Below are positions 25,678-36,627 of a DNA stretch of 64,000 nt, one piece after another; position 1 is the stretch's first letter; every line of letters begins with the position of its first letter. The notes under the pieces were generated by a model. That model saw only the letters and a list, made by a program, of their open reading frames with translations, was not told where the DNA came from and did not search any database. Source of the DNA: Myxococcales bacterium (GTDB taxonomy: Bacteria > Myxococcota_A > Polyangia > Fen-1088). The stretch is taken from NCBI GenBank assembly GCA_022184915.1, contig JAGTJU010000001.1, positions 1,180,057-1,244,056 of the forward strand, given 5' to 3'. A program made the position numbers and the translations under genes.

Positions 25678-27654
25678 GTGTCCGCGTGCCCCGCCTGCGA
25701 CCACGAAGTCATCGATCCCAGCCAGCGGTTCTGCAGCCAGTGCGGCCACGACCTCGGGCGAAAGCACGCCACGGACGAGCTCGACGGCCTCGTGGGCAAG
25801 GTGGTCGATGGCCGCTACAAGGTGCTGGGTCGGATTGGCGCCGGGGGCATGGGGTTGGTCTACCGGGTCGAGCACGTGCGCATGGGCAAGGTGGCAGCCA
25901 TGAAGGTTCTCAGGCGGGATCTGGCCGACGACGCCCAGGCGGCCAAGCGTTTCGTGCGCGAGGTGGAGGTGGTGAGCAAGCTCGAACACCCGAACATCGT
26001 GCAGACCTTCGACTTTGGAGAGTGGCGCGGCCTGCTCTACCTGGTCATGGAGTTGGTAAGAGGCGAGGACCTGGCCGCGATCGTCCGCCGCGACGGTCCG
26101 CTGCCGCTCAGCCGCGCCCTGCCCCTGTTTGCGCAGGTCTGCGAGGCGCTCGAAGAGGCCCATCTGGCCGGCATCGTTCACCGGGACCTCAAGCCAGACA
26201 ACATCGTCGTTTTCCGAAGACGCGAGGGCGAACACGTCAAGGTGCTGGACTTCGGCCTGGCGAAGCTGCGCGAGCGGCCCGAGCTCGGCGAGGTGACCGG
26301 TGCGGGAAGTCTCGTGGGAACGCCCTACTACATGGCCCCTGAGCAGGTGCGCGGTGAGCCGGTAGACGAGCGCACGGATGTCTATGCCCTGGGAGCCACG
26401 GTGTATCGCGTGATGACGGGTCAGCCCGCCTTCCCGGGCGACTCGCCCGTGGCCATTCTGTCGCGCCACCTTACGGATCCCGTGGTGCCGCCGAGCGAGC
26501 GTCGGGAAGGCTTGCCCTTGGAGCTCGACCACCTGGTTCTCAAGGCCATGGCCAAGGATCCCGCGAACCGCTTTGCCTCGGCGCGCGCCCTGCGTGAAGG
26601 CATCCAGGACATCCTGGCCCGACGCTTGGCCAACCCAGAGGAGAGTCAGCCGCTGCCGTCGTGGATCGAAAAACCTCAGACGGGCGGCGACACCGGCGCG
26701 AGCGACTCGGCCCTGACGGCCGTCGAGGTACCGGGCGCACGCGACGACAGCGACCTCGCGTCGCGGCTGCGCCGGGAGGATGTGGATGCCTTCGAGAGCC
26801 GTCTTATGTGGCGCCGCCGTGTGCTGCGCCTGGCGGTGCCGTTGTTCCTCGTGGCAGCGGGGTGGGGGGGCGTGCGGCTGCTTCAACGGCCCGAGAGAGC
26901 GGGACCTACCGAGACCGAGCCGAATGACAGCGCGGCCACCGCGAACCTCCTGCCGAATGGCACGCCCGTATTCGGTCATCTGAGGGAGCCCCACGAGGAC
27001 GGAATTCCGGACTTCGACTACTTCCGTGTCCCGAGCGGCCGCACGCCTCGCACGGTGCTGGCGGCGGTGAGTGGTCTACCGGATCTCAACGTCGTGCTCG
27101 AGCTTTACGACGTCACGGGGGCGTTGCTCCTGCGCGCCGACGGGGGCGGCGTCGGCCGGGGAGAAGTTTTGGGGCCCGTGTCCGCAGGAAGCGGCGAAGT
27201 GTTCGTGCGCGTGCGGCCCCTGTGGCTCGAAGGGAACGCGGCGCCTCTGCAAGCGTCCAGCGCTCCGTACGCGCTCACGGTCACATGGGGAAGGCCCGAT
27301 CGGGCGCGTGAGCTCGAGCCCAACGAAACGGAAGCGCAGGCCTCGTCTCTTCACGCCGGGCTTGCTTTGATGGGACACCTGAGCCACAGCGGGGATGTCG
27401 ACGTGTTCTCGTTCGAGGCTGCACCGGGCGGTGCCTTCGCTGTCTCTCTCGAGGCAGGCGGAGCGCTCGAGCTCGTACTCGAAGGGGCGGTGTTGAAACG
27501 TAAAGTAGCCGCCGCCCCGCAGGTGGTGGGGGAGCCCTTCACCGTCCCGGAGACTGGACGCGTTTCACTTCAGATCCGCGAGGCCGGGCGCAAGAAGAAC
27601 GCCACGGCCGATCGAACCCAGCCCTACACGATCACGGTCACACCGGTGCCCTGA
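25678..27654 (+). CDS. Ser/Thr protein kinase with zinc ribbon and two PPC-like domains
   Basis: 658 residues from a GTG. An N-terminal zinc ribbon (C4, C7, C19, C22) precedes a complete Hanks kinase (about 42-310): GAGGMG P-loop, AMKVL Lys, HRDLKPDN catalytic loop, DFGLA, GTPYYMAPEQ. One membrane segment near residue 385 places the C-terminal third outside. There, two units start with TEPNDSAATA and ELEPNETEAQASS and continue to DFDYFRV and DVDVFSFEA, the pattern of bacterial pre-peptidase C-terminal (PPC) domains, which bind polysaccharide or protein. Probably an outside-in sensor. Its place after the TssB-TssC fusion suggests joint function but not proof. Confidence 0.85.
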   Translation: MSACPACDHEVIDPSQRFCSQCGHDLGRKHATDELDGLVGKVVDGRYKVLGRIGAGGMGLVYRVEHVRMGKVAAMKVLRRDLADDAQAAKRFVREVEVVSKLEHPNIVQTFDFGEWRGLLYLVMELVRGEDLAAIVRRDGPLPLSRALPLFAQVCEALEEAHLAGIVHRDLKPDNIVVFRRREGEHVKVLDFGLAKLRERPELGEVTGAGSLVGTPYYMAPEQVRGEPVDERTDVYALGATVYRVMTGQPAFPGDSPVAILSRHLTDPVVPPSERREGLPLELDHLVLKAMAKDPANRFASARALREGIQDILARRLANPEESQPLPSWIEKPQTGGDTGASDSALTAVEVPGARDDSDLASRLRREDVDAFESRLMWRRRVLRLAVPLFLVAAGWGGVRLLQRPERAGPTETEPNDSAATANLLPNGTPVFGHLREPHEDGIPDFDYFRVPSGRTPRTVLAAVSGLPDLNVVLELYDVTGALLLRADGGGVGRGEVLGPVSAGSGEVFVRVRPLWLEGNAAPLQASSAPYALTVTWGRPDRARELEPNETEAQASSLHAGLALMGHLSHSGDVDVFSFEAAPGGAFAVSLEAGGALELVLEGAVLKRKVAAAPQVVGEPFTVPETGRVSLQIREAGRKKNATADRTQPYTITVTPVP

Positions 27655-27693
27655 GGCGGTCATCCGGGGGCCGTGATCGTGCACGGGCAAGGC

Positions 27694-28017
27694 TCATGCG
27701 GCGACGGACTCGGAGGTGCGCCTGCGACTCGCCCGACGTCGCGTTTTGTCCCGTCGCCGCTGCTCGACCAGCTTGTTCAGCGCGAGGTGCATGGCGTGCG
27801 AGAAGGTCTCCGCCGATGCCGTGGCCGTAAAGAATTTATCCTGCGCGTGAAGGTTGCAATGAACCACGGGAGACTGCGCGTGGCCGTCAGCATCGAGCGC
27901 CCATTCGACGTATTCGATGTGTTTGAAGTAGCGGGGTAAGCGTTCCGAGAGCTCTTGCGCCAACCGGCGGTGTCCAACTCGAACGTCATCACATCGAGAC
28001 ACGATCGTCACGACCAT
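27694..28017 (-). CDS. hpf: Ribosome hibernation promoting factor-like protein (HPF/YfiA)
   Basis: 107 residues from the second ATG at 28017, placed 7 bases after a strong AAGGAGG; the ATG at 28023 lies too close to that site. The sequence has the S30EA/HPF pattern: beta strand VTIVSRCDDVRVG, basic helix ending in RYFKHIEYVEWALD, VVHCNLHAQDKFFTATASAETFSHAMHLALNKLVEQ, and a very basic tail (RRRDKTRRRASRRR) that could bind rRNA. The short form blocks the ribosomal A and P sites in resting cells. Not adjacent to rpoN, its common neighbour. Converges with the kinase gene. Confidence 0.7.
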   Translation of the reverse strand: MVVTIVSRCDDVRVGHRRLAQELSERLPRYFKHIEYVEWALDADGHAQSPVVHCNLHAQDKFFTATASAETFSHAMHLALNKLVEQRRRDKTRRRASRRRTSESVAA

Positions 28018-28023
28018 CTTCAT

Positions 28024-28490
28024 TCCTCCTTCTGGTGGTTCAACACAATCCGCGGAGAAACTGTCCTTGGGCCTCGGGCCCTGAGGGCCTGCCCGTGCGC
28101 GATTCCTCGCTCCCTGGAGTTCCGGCCCGCCCTGGTGGCCAAGCCGATCCCGCCGCAGCTGCGATCTGCGAAGCGGTGCTGGCGTTGCCCTGGCGATGCT
28201 GGAGCTTCCCTGTGCTCGCGATGCGAGTTCGAGGGGACGTTACGTCGCCACTCACGCACATCTCCTATTTAGAGACCGATTCGTGAAGGCGTCAAACGGA
28301 AAACCCCAGGCGTCGCTCGATGGGTACCATACGGGCTCCGCGGCTCGTCATCTGGCCCACAGCTGAATGTCGCTCAACGTGCGTGTTCACCCGTGAGTTT
28401 GGGTGCTTGACGGCGTCGGCGAAAGAGCGTTTTCAATCCTGAAACCTCGAGGAGTTTGCGCCTGGGGTCGCCAGGCTGCCGACGCGAAGG
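28024..28490. other. Intergenic region upstream of hpf
   Basis: About 470 bases with no supported gene. The hpf ribosome-binding site (AAGGAGG) sits at its left edge. Two small inverted repeats lie close together: CTCGC-N3-GCGAG at 28214-28226 and GACGT-T-ACGTC at 28236-28246. An AT-richer patch (about 28255-28300) could be a promoter. No T-rich terminator is seen. Confidence 0.4.
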
Positions 28491-28814
28491 TCACGCCGCC
28501 AGGGTGCCTGGCCTGGGCTTCGTTCGCGGTTCGCCCTGGCGTTCCCTCTCGAGGAGAGCCAACGCCGCGTCCACGCTACGCACGGCCTCGAGCGCCAGGT
28601 GAACCGCCCAGGCCTGTCGCAGCAGGGGAGCGCTGCGCACTTCCAGCGGGACTCCGGTGAACACCAAGCGGAAGCCCGCAATGCTCCGCGCCAGTTCCTC
28701 CTGGGCAAGCTCCTGCATCTGCCTGAGCTCGCGGGCGGCAGGGTCGAAGACCTCGGAGGCGTGGTGTGCGAGCGAGGTGTGCGTGAGAGTTTCCCGAGGC
28801 GTTGCGGTCGCCAT
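28491..28814 (-). CDS. Small hypothetical protein
   Basis: 107 residues, soluble, Ala/Leu/Arg-rich and mostly helical. No motif is recognised. The phrase GFRLVFTGVPLEVRSAPLLRQAWAVHLALEAVRSVDAALALLE reads as a genuine packed domain, and G/C-rich third positions support coding. An AAAGGA lies upstream of the ATG at slightly long spacing. It stands alone between hpf and the sigma/anti-sigma pair, all on the same strand. Confidence 0.5.
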   Translation of the reverse strand: MATATPRETLTHTSLAHHASEVFDPAARELRQMQELAQEELARSIAGFRLVFTGVPLEVRSAPLLRQAWAVHLALEAVRSVDAALALLERERQGEPRTKPRPGTLAA

Positions 28815-29018
28815 GATGAGCTGTGATCCTTTGCAATGTTCGGACCAGCCACGGTACGCCCCATGTCGGCTCTAACCTGCTGAAATGACTCGAAGCTCGG
28901 GCAGGAGGATCAAGTCCCGGGCAGCCTGTCCGTGCCCGGCCCGTCACAGGGGCGCGACACGGGTGTCAGGCCCACATGGCGCCATGGTGTCGGACGGCCG
29001 GCGCAGCTCGGGCGGCTG

Positions 29019-29861
29019 TCAGGGACGGAAGGCCGCTTCCACGACCTGGGAGAGGGCTTCTTCGTCCAGATCCGAGGTCAACACGTAGTTGAGGCCGTCA
29101 CGGCCTCGGAACGCCGCCGTCGAGGCCCCCTGGGCGGTGTCGAAGTACACGTCTCGTCCCCCGAGTTGCCGGCGGCGGGGGGTCTCGAGAGATTCGTCAT
29201 CTCCCTCGAACACCATCACGTTGATCCGATGGTCTCCCCCGACCTTGTAGGACAGATACGCGCCAAAGTGGTCTTTCACGTTGATGATGCGCCCCCCTTG
29301 GCAGCGGGGCGGCTCGGCTCCCAGGTGCGTGGAGGGCGCCGCCCCCTGCAGGCCCGAGGACACCGACGCTTGCATGACGTGGTCGAGGCGGGGGGGATGA
29401 ACCGTAAAGCCGAGCTTGCCGCGAAACCACGACGCCACGTGGGCACAGTCCGGAGCTTCCACATCCATGGGCAATTCCACGCTGTGGGCCCGCAACGCCT
29501 GCTGAATCACCGGGGCCTTCGTCGGCTGCTTCGTAAACACCACGAGCGCGGCCACCACGCCCACGGCCGCGAAGGCGGGCGTCAGCCTGGGAAAGGCGAT
29601 CCAGCCCCAGCGGCTCTCGCCCGGCGACCGCTGCGCGATCATCACCTCAACCCGACGTTTGAGCGCAGGGGGCAAGGCTGGCCTGGGAAGGTGCCCCCGA
29701 ATGGCCGCCTTGAACCGGGCTTGAGCCCTGACCTCCTGGGCACAAGCAGGACACTCGAGCAGGTGCAGCTCGAACGACTCGCGATCCACACCGGTCAGCT
29801 CGCCGTCGAGAAATGCGTGCATCAATGGTTCCAGGTTGGCTTCAGATTGGGGACAGGTCAC
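29019..29861 (-). CDS. Anti-sigma factor with zinc-finger (zf-HC2) domain
   Basis: 280 residues. The N-terminal anti-sigma zinc finger is FLDGELTGVDRESFELHLLECPACAQEV with H33, C37 and C40 in HX3CX2C spacing. One membrane helix lies near residues 94-110, followed by a periplasmic domain of about 165 residues with no recognised fold. Its start overlaps the sigma gene's stop (ATGA), the usual coupling of an ECF sigma factor and its inhibitor. It should hold the sigma factor at the membrane until a periplasmic or redox signal releases it. Confidence 0.88.
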   Translation of the reverse strand: MTCPQSEANLEPLMHAFLDGELTGVDRESFELHLLECPACAQEVRAQARFKAAIRGHLPRPALPPALKRRVEVMIAQRSPGESRWGWIAFPRLTPAFAAVGVVAALVVFTKQPTKAPVIQQALRAHSVELPMDVEAPDCAHVASWFRGKLGFTVHPPRLDHVMQASVSSGLQGAAPSTHLGAEPPRCQGGRIINVKDHFGAYLSYKVGGDHRINVMVFEGDDESLETPRRRQLGGRDVYFDTAQGASTAAFRGRDGLNYVLTSDLDEEALSQVVEAAFRP

Positions 29862-30613
29862 GAGGCCCCTCCGTTCCTGTTGCGGGTCTTCGTCTTGCGG
29901 TAAGCGTCCAGGTCGAGGGTTTCCCGGGAATGAGGCTGCGCAGCCGGCCCTTCGCTCTTCGCATCCGCGGGACCGGTCGATTTCGGGGACGCCGTGTGTT
30001 CTTTGGCCCCGAGGGCTTCGGCCTTCACGGCCTGCGCGGCTTCGGATTCGGGACTCACGATGCCCTGCTCGATGGCGTAGTCCACCAGCTGCTTTTGGAG
30101 CAACTTGCGCCCTCGGTAGAGGCGGCTCATCACGGTGCCCGCCGGGCAGTCCATGATGTCCGCGATCTCCTTGTACGAAAAATCCTCGAGGTCCGCCAAA
30201 ATCACCGCCAGGCGGAACTCGGCCGGCACGGCCGAAAGCGCTTCTTCCACCTCGCGTGACACCATGCGCCCGAGGAGGGCGCTTTCGGTGTTTTCGACGG
30301 TCGCGGTGGTGAACTGGCCGAGATTCGCCGTGGACGACTCGGCTTCGTTCATGATCTCCTGCTCACGCTCACGCTCCCGGTACTTGTTCCGGAAGACGTT
30401 GGTCAGGATGCGGAACAACCAGGCCTTACAGTTCGTGCCCGGCTGGAAGCTGTCGAAGAAGCGATAGGCTCGCAACATCGCGTCCTGAACCAGATCTTCG
30501 GCGTCTCCCGGGCTGTGCGTGAGCCGCAAAGCTGCACCATACAGCGCCGACATGTGGGGCAAAGCCTCCTCCTCGAAGGCGCTGCGCGTGGGCTTGCGTT
30601 TGAACAGTGCCAT
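29858..30613 (-). CDS. ECF RNA polymerase sigma factor
   Basis: 251 residues. Region 2 spans about 15-85 (SPGDAEDLVQDAMLRAYRFFDSFQPG, then AWLFRILTNVFRNKYRERERE) and region 4 about 120-175 (VPAEFRLAVILADLEDFSYKEIADIMDC, then GTVMSRLYRGRKLLQKQL). It lacks regions 1 and 3, as ECF factors do. The C-terminal 75 residues form an unusual polar, Ala/Lys/Glu-rich extension beyond region 4. Cotranscribed with its anti-sigma factor. The upstream element GGAATA-N15-GTGTTC may be its own promoter. Confidence 0.93.
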   Translation of the reverse strand: MALFKRKPTRSAFEEEALPHMSALYGAALRLTHSPGDAEDLVQDAMLRAYRFFDSFQPGTNCKAWLFRILTNVFRNKYREREREQEIMNEAESSTANLGQFTTATVENTESALLGRMVSREVEEALSAVPAEFRLAVILADLEDFSYKEIADIMDCPAGTVMSRLYRGRKLLQKQLVDYAIEQGIVSPESEAAQAVKAEALGAKEHTASPKSTGPADAKSEGPAAQPHSRETLDLDAYRKTKTRNRNGGAS

Positions 30614-30626
30614 GGCGTCTAGGTAA

Positions 30627-30653
30627 GAACACGTGGCCCCGGAGCGTTATTCC
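30627..30653 (-). promoter_or_regulatory. Possible ECF-type promoter of the sigma/anti-sigma operon
   Basis: The coding strand carries GGAATA (30653-30648), 15 bases, then GTGTTC (30632-30627), ending 13 bases before the sigma start. GGAA-type -35 elements are common to ECF factors, which often control themselves. The match is to a loose pattern only. Confidence 0.3.
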
Positions 30654-30740
30654 CGGCCCGATGCAGCGTGTGCCCCGGGCCTGTAGAGCGGCGGGACGCC
30701 CCCGGAGGGCGGCGCCTCCGGGGCGGTCCCACGAACGGTG

Positions 30741-33812
<3,072 letters not shown>

Positions 33813-33842
33813 GGTTTACCTGGTCCTTTCGATCGGGGCTTC

Positions 33843-33871
33843 ACCATATGCGGGGGCCGGGGGGTGTGCAA
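33843..33871 (-). promoter_or_regulatory. Putative sigma-70 promoter of secA
   Basis: Coding strand TTGCAC (33871-33866), a 17-base spacer, then TATGGT (33848-33843), 30 bases before the GTG of secA. Spacing is ideal; the -35 is weak. Confidence 0.4.
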
Positions 33872-33937
33872 GGTGGCCGCGGTGCGGCGGGCCGGTGAGG
33901 CGCACAGGGCACCTCGGCCGGCCCGCGGCTCGCCACG

Positions 33938-34852
33938 TCAGCTGCCCGCAGGCCCTGGGCCTGGACCCGCCACGGCTTTGCCCATGGCGTGATAGCCCTT
34001 GTCCACGTAGAGCGTGGTGCCCGTAATGCCTCCGGCAAGTGGGCTACACAGGAAGGCGGCCGCGTGGCCGACGTCGGCGGCCGTGACGGACTCGGGCAGG
34101 GGAGAGTTGGCCTCGCAGTAGCTCACCATTTCGTGGATGAAGCCGATGGCGGAGGCGGCACGGGAGGCCCAGGGGCCCGCCGACACCACGTTGACCCGCA
34201 CGCCGAACTTGCGACCGGCCTCGTAGGCCAGCACGCGGGTGTCGCTTTCGAGCGCTGCTTTGGCCGACGACATGCCCCCGCCGTACCCAGGGATCACCCG
34301 CTCCGAAGCCAGATAGGTCAGCGCCAGGAACGCACCCTGGGGGCGCATCAGGGGGCCGAGCCGCTGCACCATGGAAGCGTACGAGTAGGCGCTCACCCCC
34401 ACGGCGGCAAGGTAACCCTTGCGCGAGGTCTCGAGCAGGGGCTTTTTGACCTCCGGCCCGTTGGCCAGGCTGTGCACCACGATGTCGAGGCTTCCCTCAC
34501 CGAAATCGGCCTTCAGGCGGTCAGCCAGGCCGGCGATGCTGCAATCGCCCAGATCGCGGTAGCGCTTCGATTCGCGCACCTCGGCCGGAATGTCCTCTGC
34601 GGTGTCGAAGTCCGCGTCGAGCGGGTAAATGTGCTCGAAGGTCAGCTTCGAGCCGTCGGGCATCGCCAGCGATTCGTCGAGTTTGCCCCGTTCGAGCATC
34701 GTTTTGAAGATGCCGAGTGCGGGTGGCCAGGTGCCGAGGCACACCGAAGCGCCGGCCTCCGCCAGCGACTTGGCGATCGCAAATCCGAATCCGCCATCGT
34801 CGGCCACACCGGCCACGAAGGCGCGCTTACCTTTGAGGTTGATACCCAACAT
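33938..34852 (-). CDS. fabI: Enoyl-ACP reductase FabI, plant-plastid-like form
   Basis: 304 residues. FabI reduces enoyl-ACP with NAD(P)H in the last step of fatty-acid elongation. Rossmann start: FVAGVADDGGFGFAIAKSLAEAGA. Catalytic Tyr/Lys are Y190 and K198 in YGGGMSSAK with seven residues between, and Y180 precedes; bacterial FabI has six between. Residues about 43-100 (TWPPALGIFKTMLERGKLDE and PLDADFDTAEDIP) form the insertion otherwise typical of plant and apicomplexan enzymes. It lies just downstream of secA's promoter region on the same strand but upstream in sequence, and is divergent from rluB. Confidence 0.93.
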   Translation of the reverse strand: MLGINLKGKRAFVAGVADDGGFGFAIAKSLAEAGASVCLGTWPPALGIFKTMLERGKLDESLAMPDGSKLTFEHIYPLDADFDTAEDIPAEVRESKRYRDLGDCSIAGLADRLKADFGEGSLDIVVHSLANGPEVKKPLLETSRKGYLAAVGVSAYSYASMVQRLGPLMRPQGAFLALTYLASERVIPGYGGGMSSAKAALESDTRVLAYEAGRKFGVRVNVVSAGPWASRAASAIGFIHEMVSYCEANSPLPESVTAADVGHAAAFLCSPLAGGITGTTLYVDKGYHAMGKAVAGPGPGPAGS

Positions 34853-34972
34853 GGGGGCGATGCTTCCCTCAGGCCGGGCGCCCGGTCAAGTGTCGTTTCG
34901 CTGAGGTGACGGCAGGACGTCGCGGCTGATCGCCTTGCGCGTTCGTGAGAGCCGGTTAATGTCACCGACCGC

Positions 34973-35740
34973 ATGTCGGATCGGAAGCCGTCGCCCCCCT
35001 CGTCTGGCGAGCCGCGCCGCGGAGAGCGCATCGCCAAGGTGCTTGCCCGCGCCGGGGTGGCGTCGCGGCGGGACGTCGAACGGTTGATCGCCGCGGGTCG
35101 CGTCGCCCACGAAGGCATCGTGCTGACCTCGCCGGCGGTGCTGGTCGAGGATGTCACCGGCATCACGGTGGACGGACAGCCCGTCACGGCGCGCGAGCCC
35201 ACGCGCCTGTGGAGGTACCACAAGCCGTTCGGTCTCGTGACCACCCACAGCGATCCCCAGGGGCGGCCGACGGTGTTCGAGCGCCTGCCTGCGGGCCTGC
35301 CTCGCGTGATTTCGGTCGGACGCTTGGACCAGAACACCGAAGGGCTTTTGCTTCTCACGAACGACGGCGAACTGGCGCGCGGGCTCGAGCTGCCCTCCTC
35401 GGGATGGAAGCGAAGGTACAGGGTGCGCGTCATGGGTCATGTCGATCCCTTCGCGCTGGTCGCGCTCGAGGCGGGGCTGACCCTTGAGGGCGTGTCGTAT
35501 GGTCCGGTGGCTGCCCGCATCGAACCCACGCCCACCCGCGAGGGGCAATGGTTGACGATCGAGATCGGCGAGGGTAAAAACCGGGAGGTACGCAACATCT
35601 TGCGACATCTCGGGCTCTCCGTGCTCCAGCTGGTGCGCGAGGCTTTTGGTCCCTTCGTGCTCGGCGATCTGCCGGTGGGGCGCGCCGAGGAGGTCCCGCC
35701 CCGGGACCTGGACGTGCTTTTGAGGACCCGGAGCGCCTGA
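34973..35740 (+). CDS. rluB: Ribosomal large-subunit pseudouridine synthase, RluB-type
   Basis: 255 residues. An S4 RNA-binding domain (about 15-75: ERIAKVLARAGVASRRDVERLIAAGRV) precedes the catalytic domain with Asp119 in SVGRLDQNTEGLLLLTNDGEL and the closing GKNREVRNILRHLGLSVLQLVR. This subfamily isomerises uridine at about position 2605 of 23S rRNA or the 16S equivalent; RluB is the best guess because of the EGKNREVRN motif. A second, shorter paralogue is at 54.5 kb. Converges with aroE. Confidence 0.85.
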   Translation: MSDRKPSPPSSGEPRRGERIAKVLARAGVASRRDVERLIAAGRVAHEGIVLTSPAVLVEDVTGITVDGQPVTAREPTRLWRYHKPFGLVTTHSDPQGRPTVFERLPAGLPRVISVGRLDQNTEGLLLLTNDGELARGLELPSSGWKRRYRVRVMGHVDPFALVALEAGLTLEGVSYGPVAARIEPTPTREGQWLTIEIGEGKNREVRNILRHLGLSVLQLVREAFGPFVLGDLPVGRAEEVPPRDLDVLLRTRSA

Positions 35741-35741
35741 A

Positions 35742-35760
35742 CCGGCCCGGGCGGGGCCGG
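35742..35760 (+). terminator. GC hairpin between convergent rluB and aroE
   Basis: CCGGCCC and GGGCCGG form a 7-base-pair stem with a 5-base loop right after the rluB stop and 4 bases before the aroE stop on the other strand. There is no T tract, so intrinsic termination is only possible, not clear. Confidence 0.35.
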
Positions 35761-35763
35761 GGC

Positions 35764-36627
35764 TCAGGAGCGGCGACGGGCTTTGGGGGGTGGGTGTCCC
35801 ACGGCTCGAAAGAGCGGCGCCACGGGGGGCTTTTTCCGTAGCGCCACGCCGATCGCATGCGCGGCTTGGTGGACCAGCATCGGCAGGCCGTTCTGATAGC
35901 GGGGCGTACGGGTGCTGGCGGCCTTGGCGAGGCCACTCGAGGCGCCGTACGCCATTTCGAGCACCGCGGCCGTCTTCGGGAGCTTCTCGATCGCCTGGCA
36001 GAGCGCAGGGTCGTCCCAGGCCGCCGCGGGCACGGCCGAGACCACCACATCCGCCTCCTGCAACGCGCCCGTGAGGGCCCGAGCGGTCAAGGTGGCCGTC
36101 GTGACCCGCGGGCGCCAGCGTTCCGGCAAGCGGGCCCTGAGCGCGCGGGCCGGAGCCGGGCGGCGTGCGAGCACACTCACGTGCGCACCTCGTTTCGCCA
36201 TCGCCAGCAGCGCCCCGGCGGCGGCTCCACCCGCGCCGATCATCACCACACGCGTGCGCGACGTCAGCCGCACGCCCATGTCAGCCAGCGCGGCGATCAA
36301 GCCCTCGCCGTCGGTGTTGTCCGCGAAGATCTCGAGACCGCCGGCGCGCGATCTCCGGAACACTAGCGTGTTCGCGGCGCCTGTCATCTCCACGGCCGGT
36401 GACCGTTTCGTGGCCAGCTGGGCGGCGCGTCGCTTGTACGGAATCGTGACGTTGACGTAACGATACCCCTCGCCGGCAAGGTCCTTCACGCGGCGTCGGA
36501 AGTGGGCGGCGTCGACGCTCACGGCCTCGTAGCGCCCCTCGAGCTTCAAGGCCGCGTAGGCCGCACCATGAATGGCGGGCGATTGACTGCGGCTGACATC
36601 TTGGCCCAGGACGGCGGCTCGAATCAT
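35764..36627 (-). CDS. aroE: Shikimate 5-dehydrogenase
   Basis: 287 residues. AroE reduces 3-dehydroshikimate to shikimate with NADPH. The substrate loop LGQDVSRSQSPAIH, catalytic K65 in NVTIPYKRRA, the NTDGEG motif and the nucleotide loop GAGGAAAGALLAMAKRG are present, as is the C-terminal QAAHAIGVAL helix. The tail is basic (PKARRRS). Its ATG overlaps the xseA stop by four bases, so it is the last gene of the lipoprotein-xseA-aroE operon. The usual Q of GxxMLxxQ is present in LPMLVHQAAHA. Confidence 0.9.
   Translation of the reverse strand: MIRAAVLGQDVSRSQSPAIHGAAYAALKLEGRYEAVSVDAAHFRRRVKDLAGEGYRYVNVTIPYKRRAAQLATKRSPAVEMTGAANTLVFRRSRAGGLEIFADNTDGEGLIAALADMGVRLTSRTRVVMIGAGGAAAGALLAMAKRGAHVSVLARRPAPARALRARLPERWRPRVTTATLTARALTGALQEADVVVSAVPAAAWDDPALCQAIEKLPKTAAVLEMAYGASSGLAKAASTRTPRYQNGLPMLVHQAAHAIGVALRKKPPVAPLFRAVGHPPPKARRRS

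Noticed and set aside
25441-26994. 517-residue minus-strand frame opposite the zinc-ribbon kinase
   Set aside because: Antisense to the kinase catalytic motifs; no independent support.
28403-28660. 85-residue plus-strand frame near 28.5 kb
   Set aside because: Overlaps the minus-strand small gene, has poor codon pattern at its start and no ribosome-binding site.
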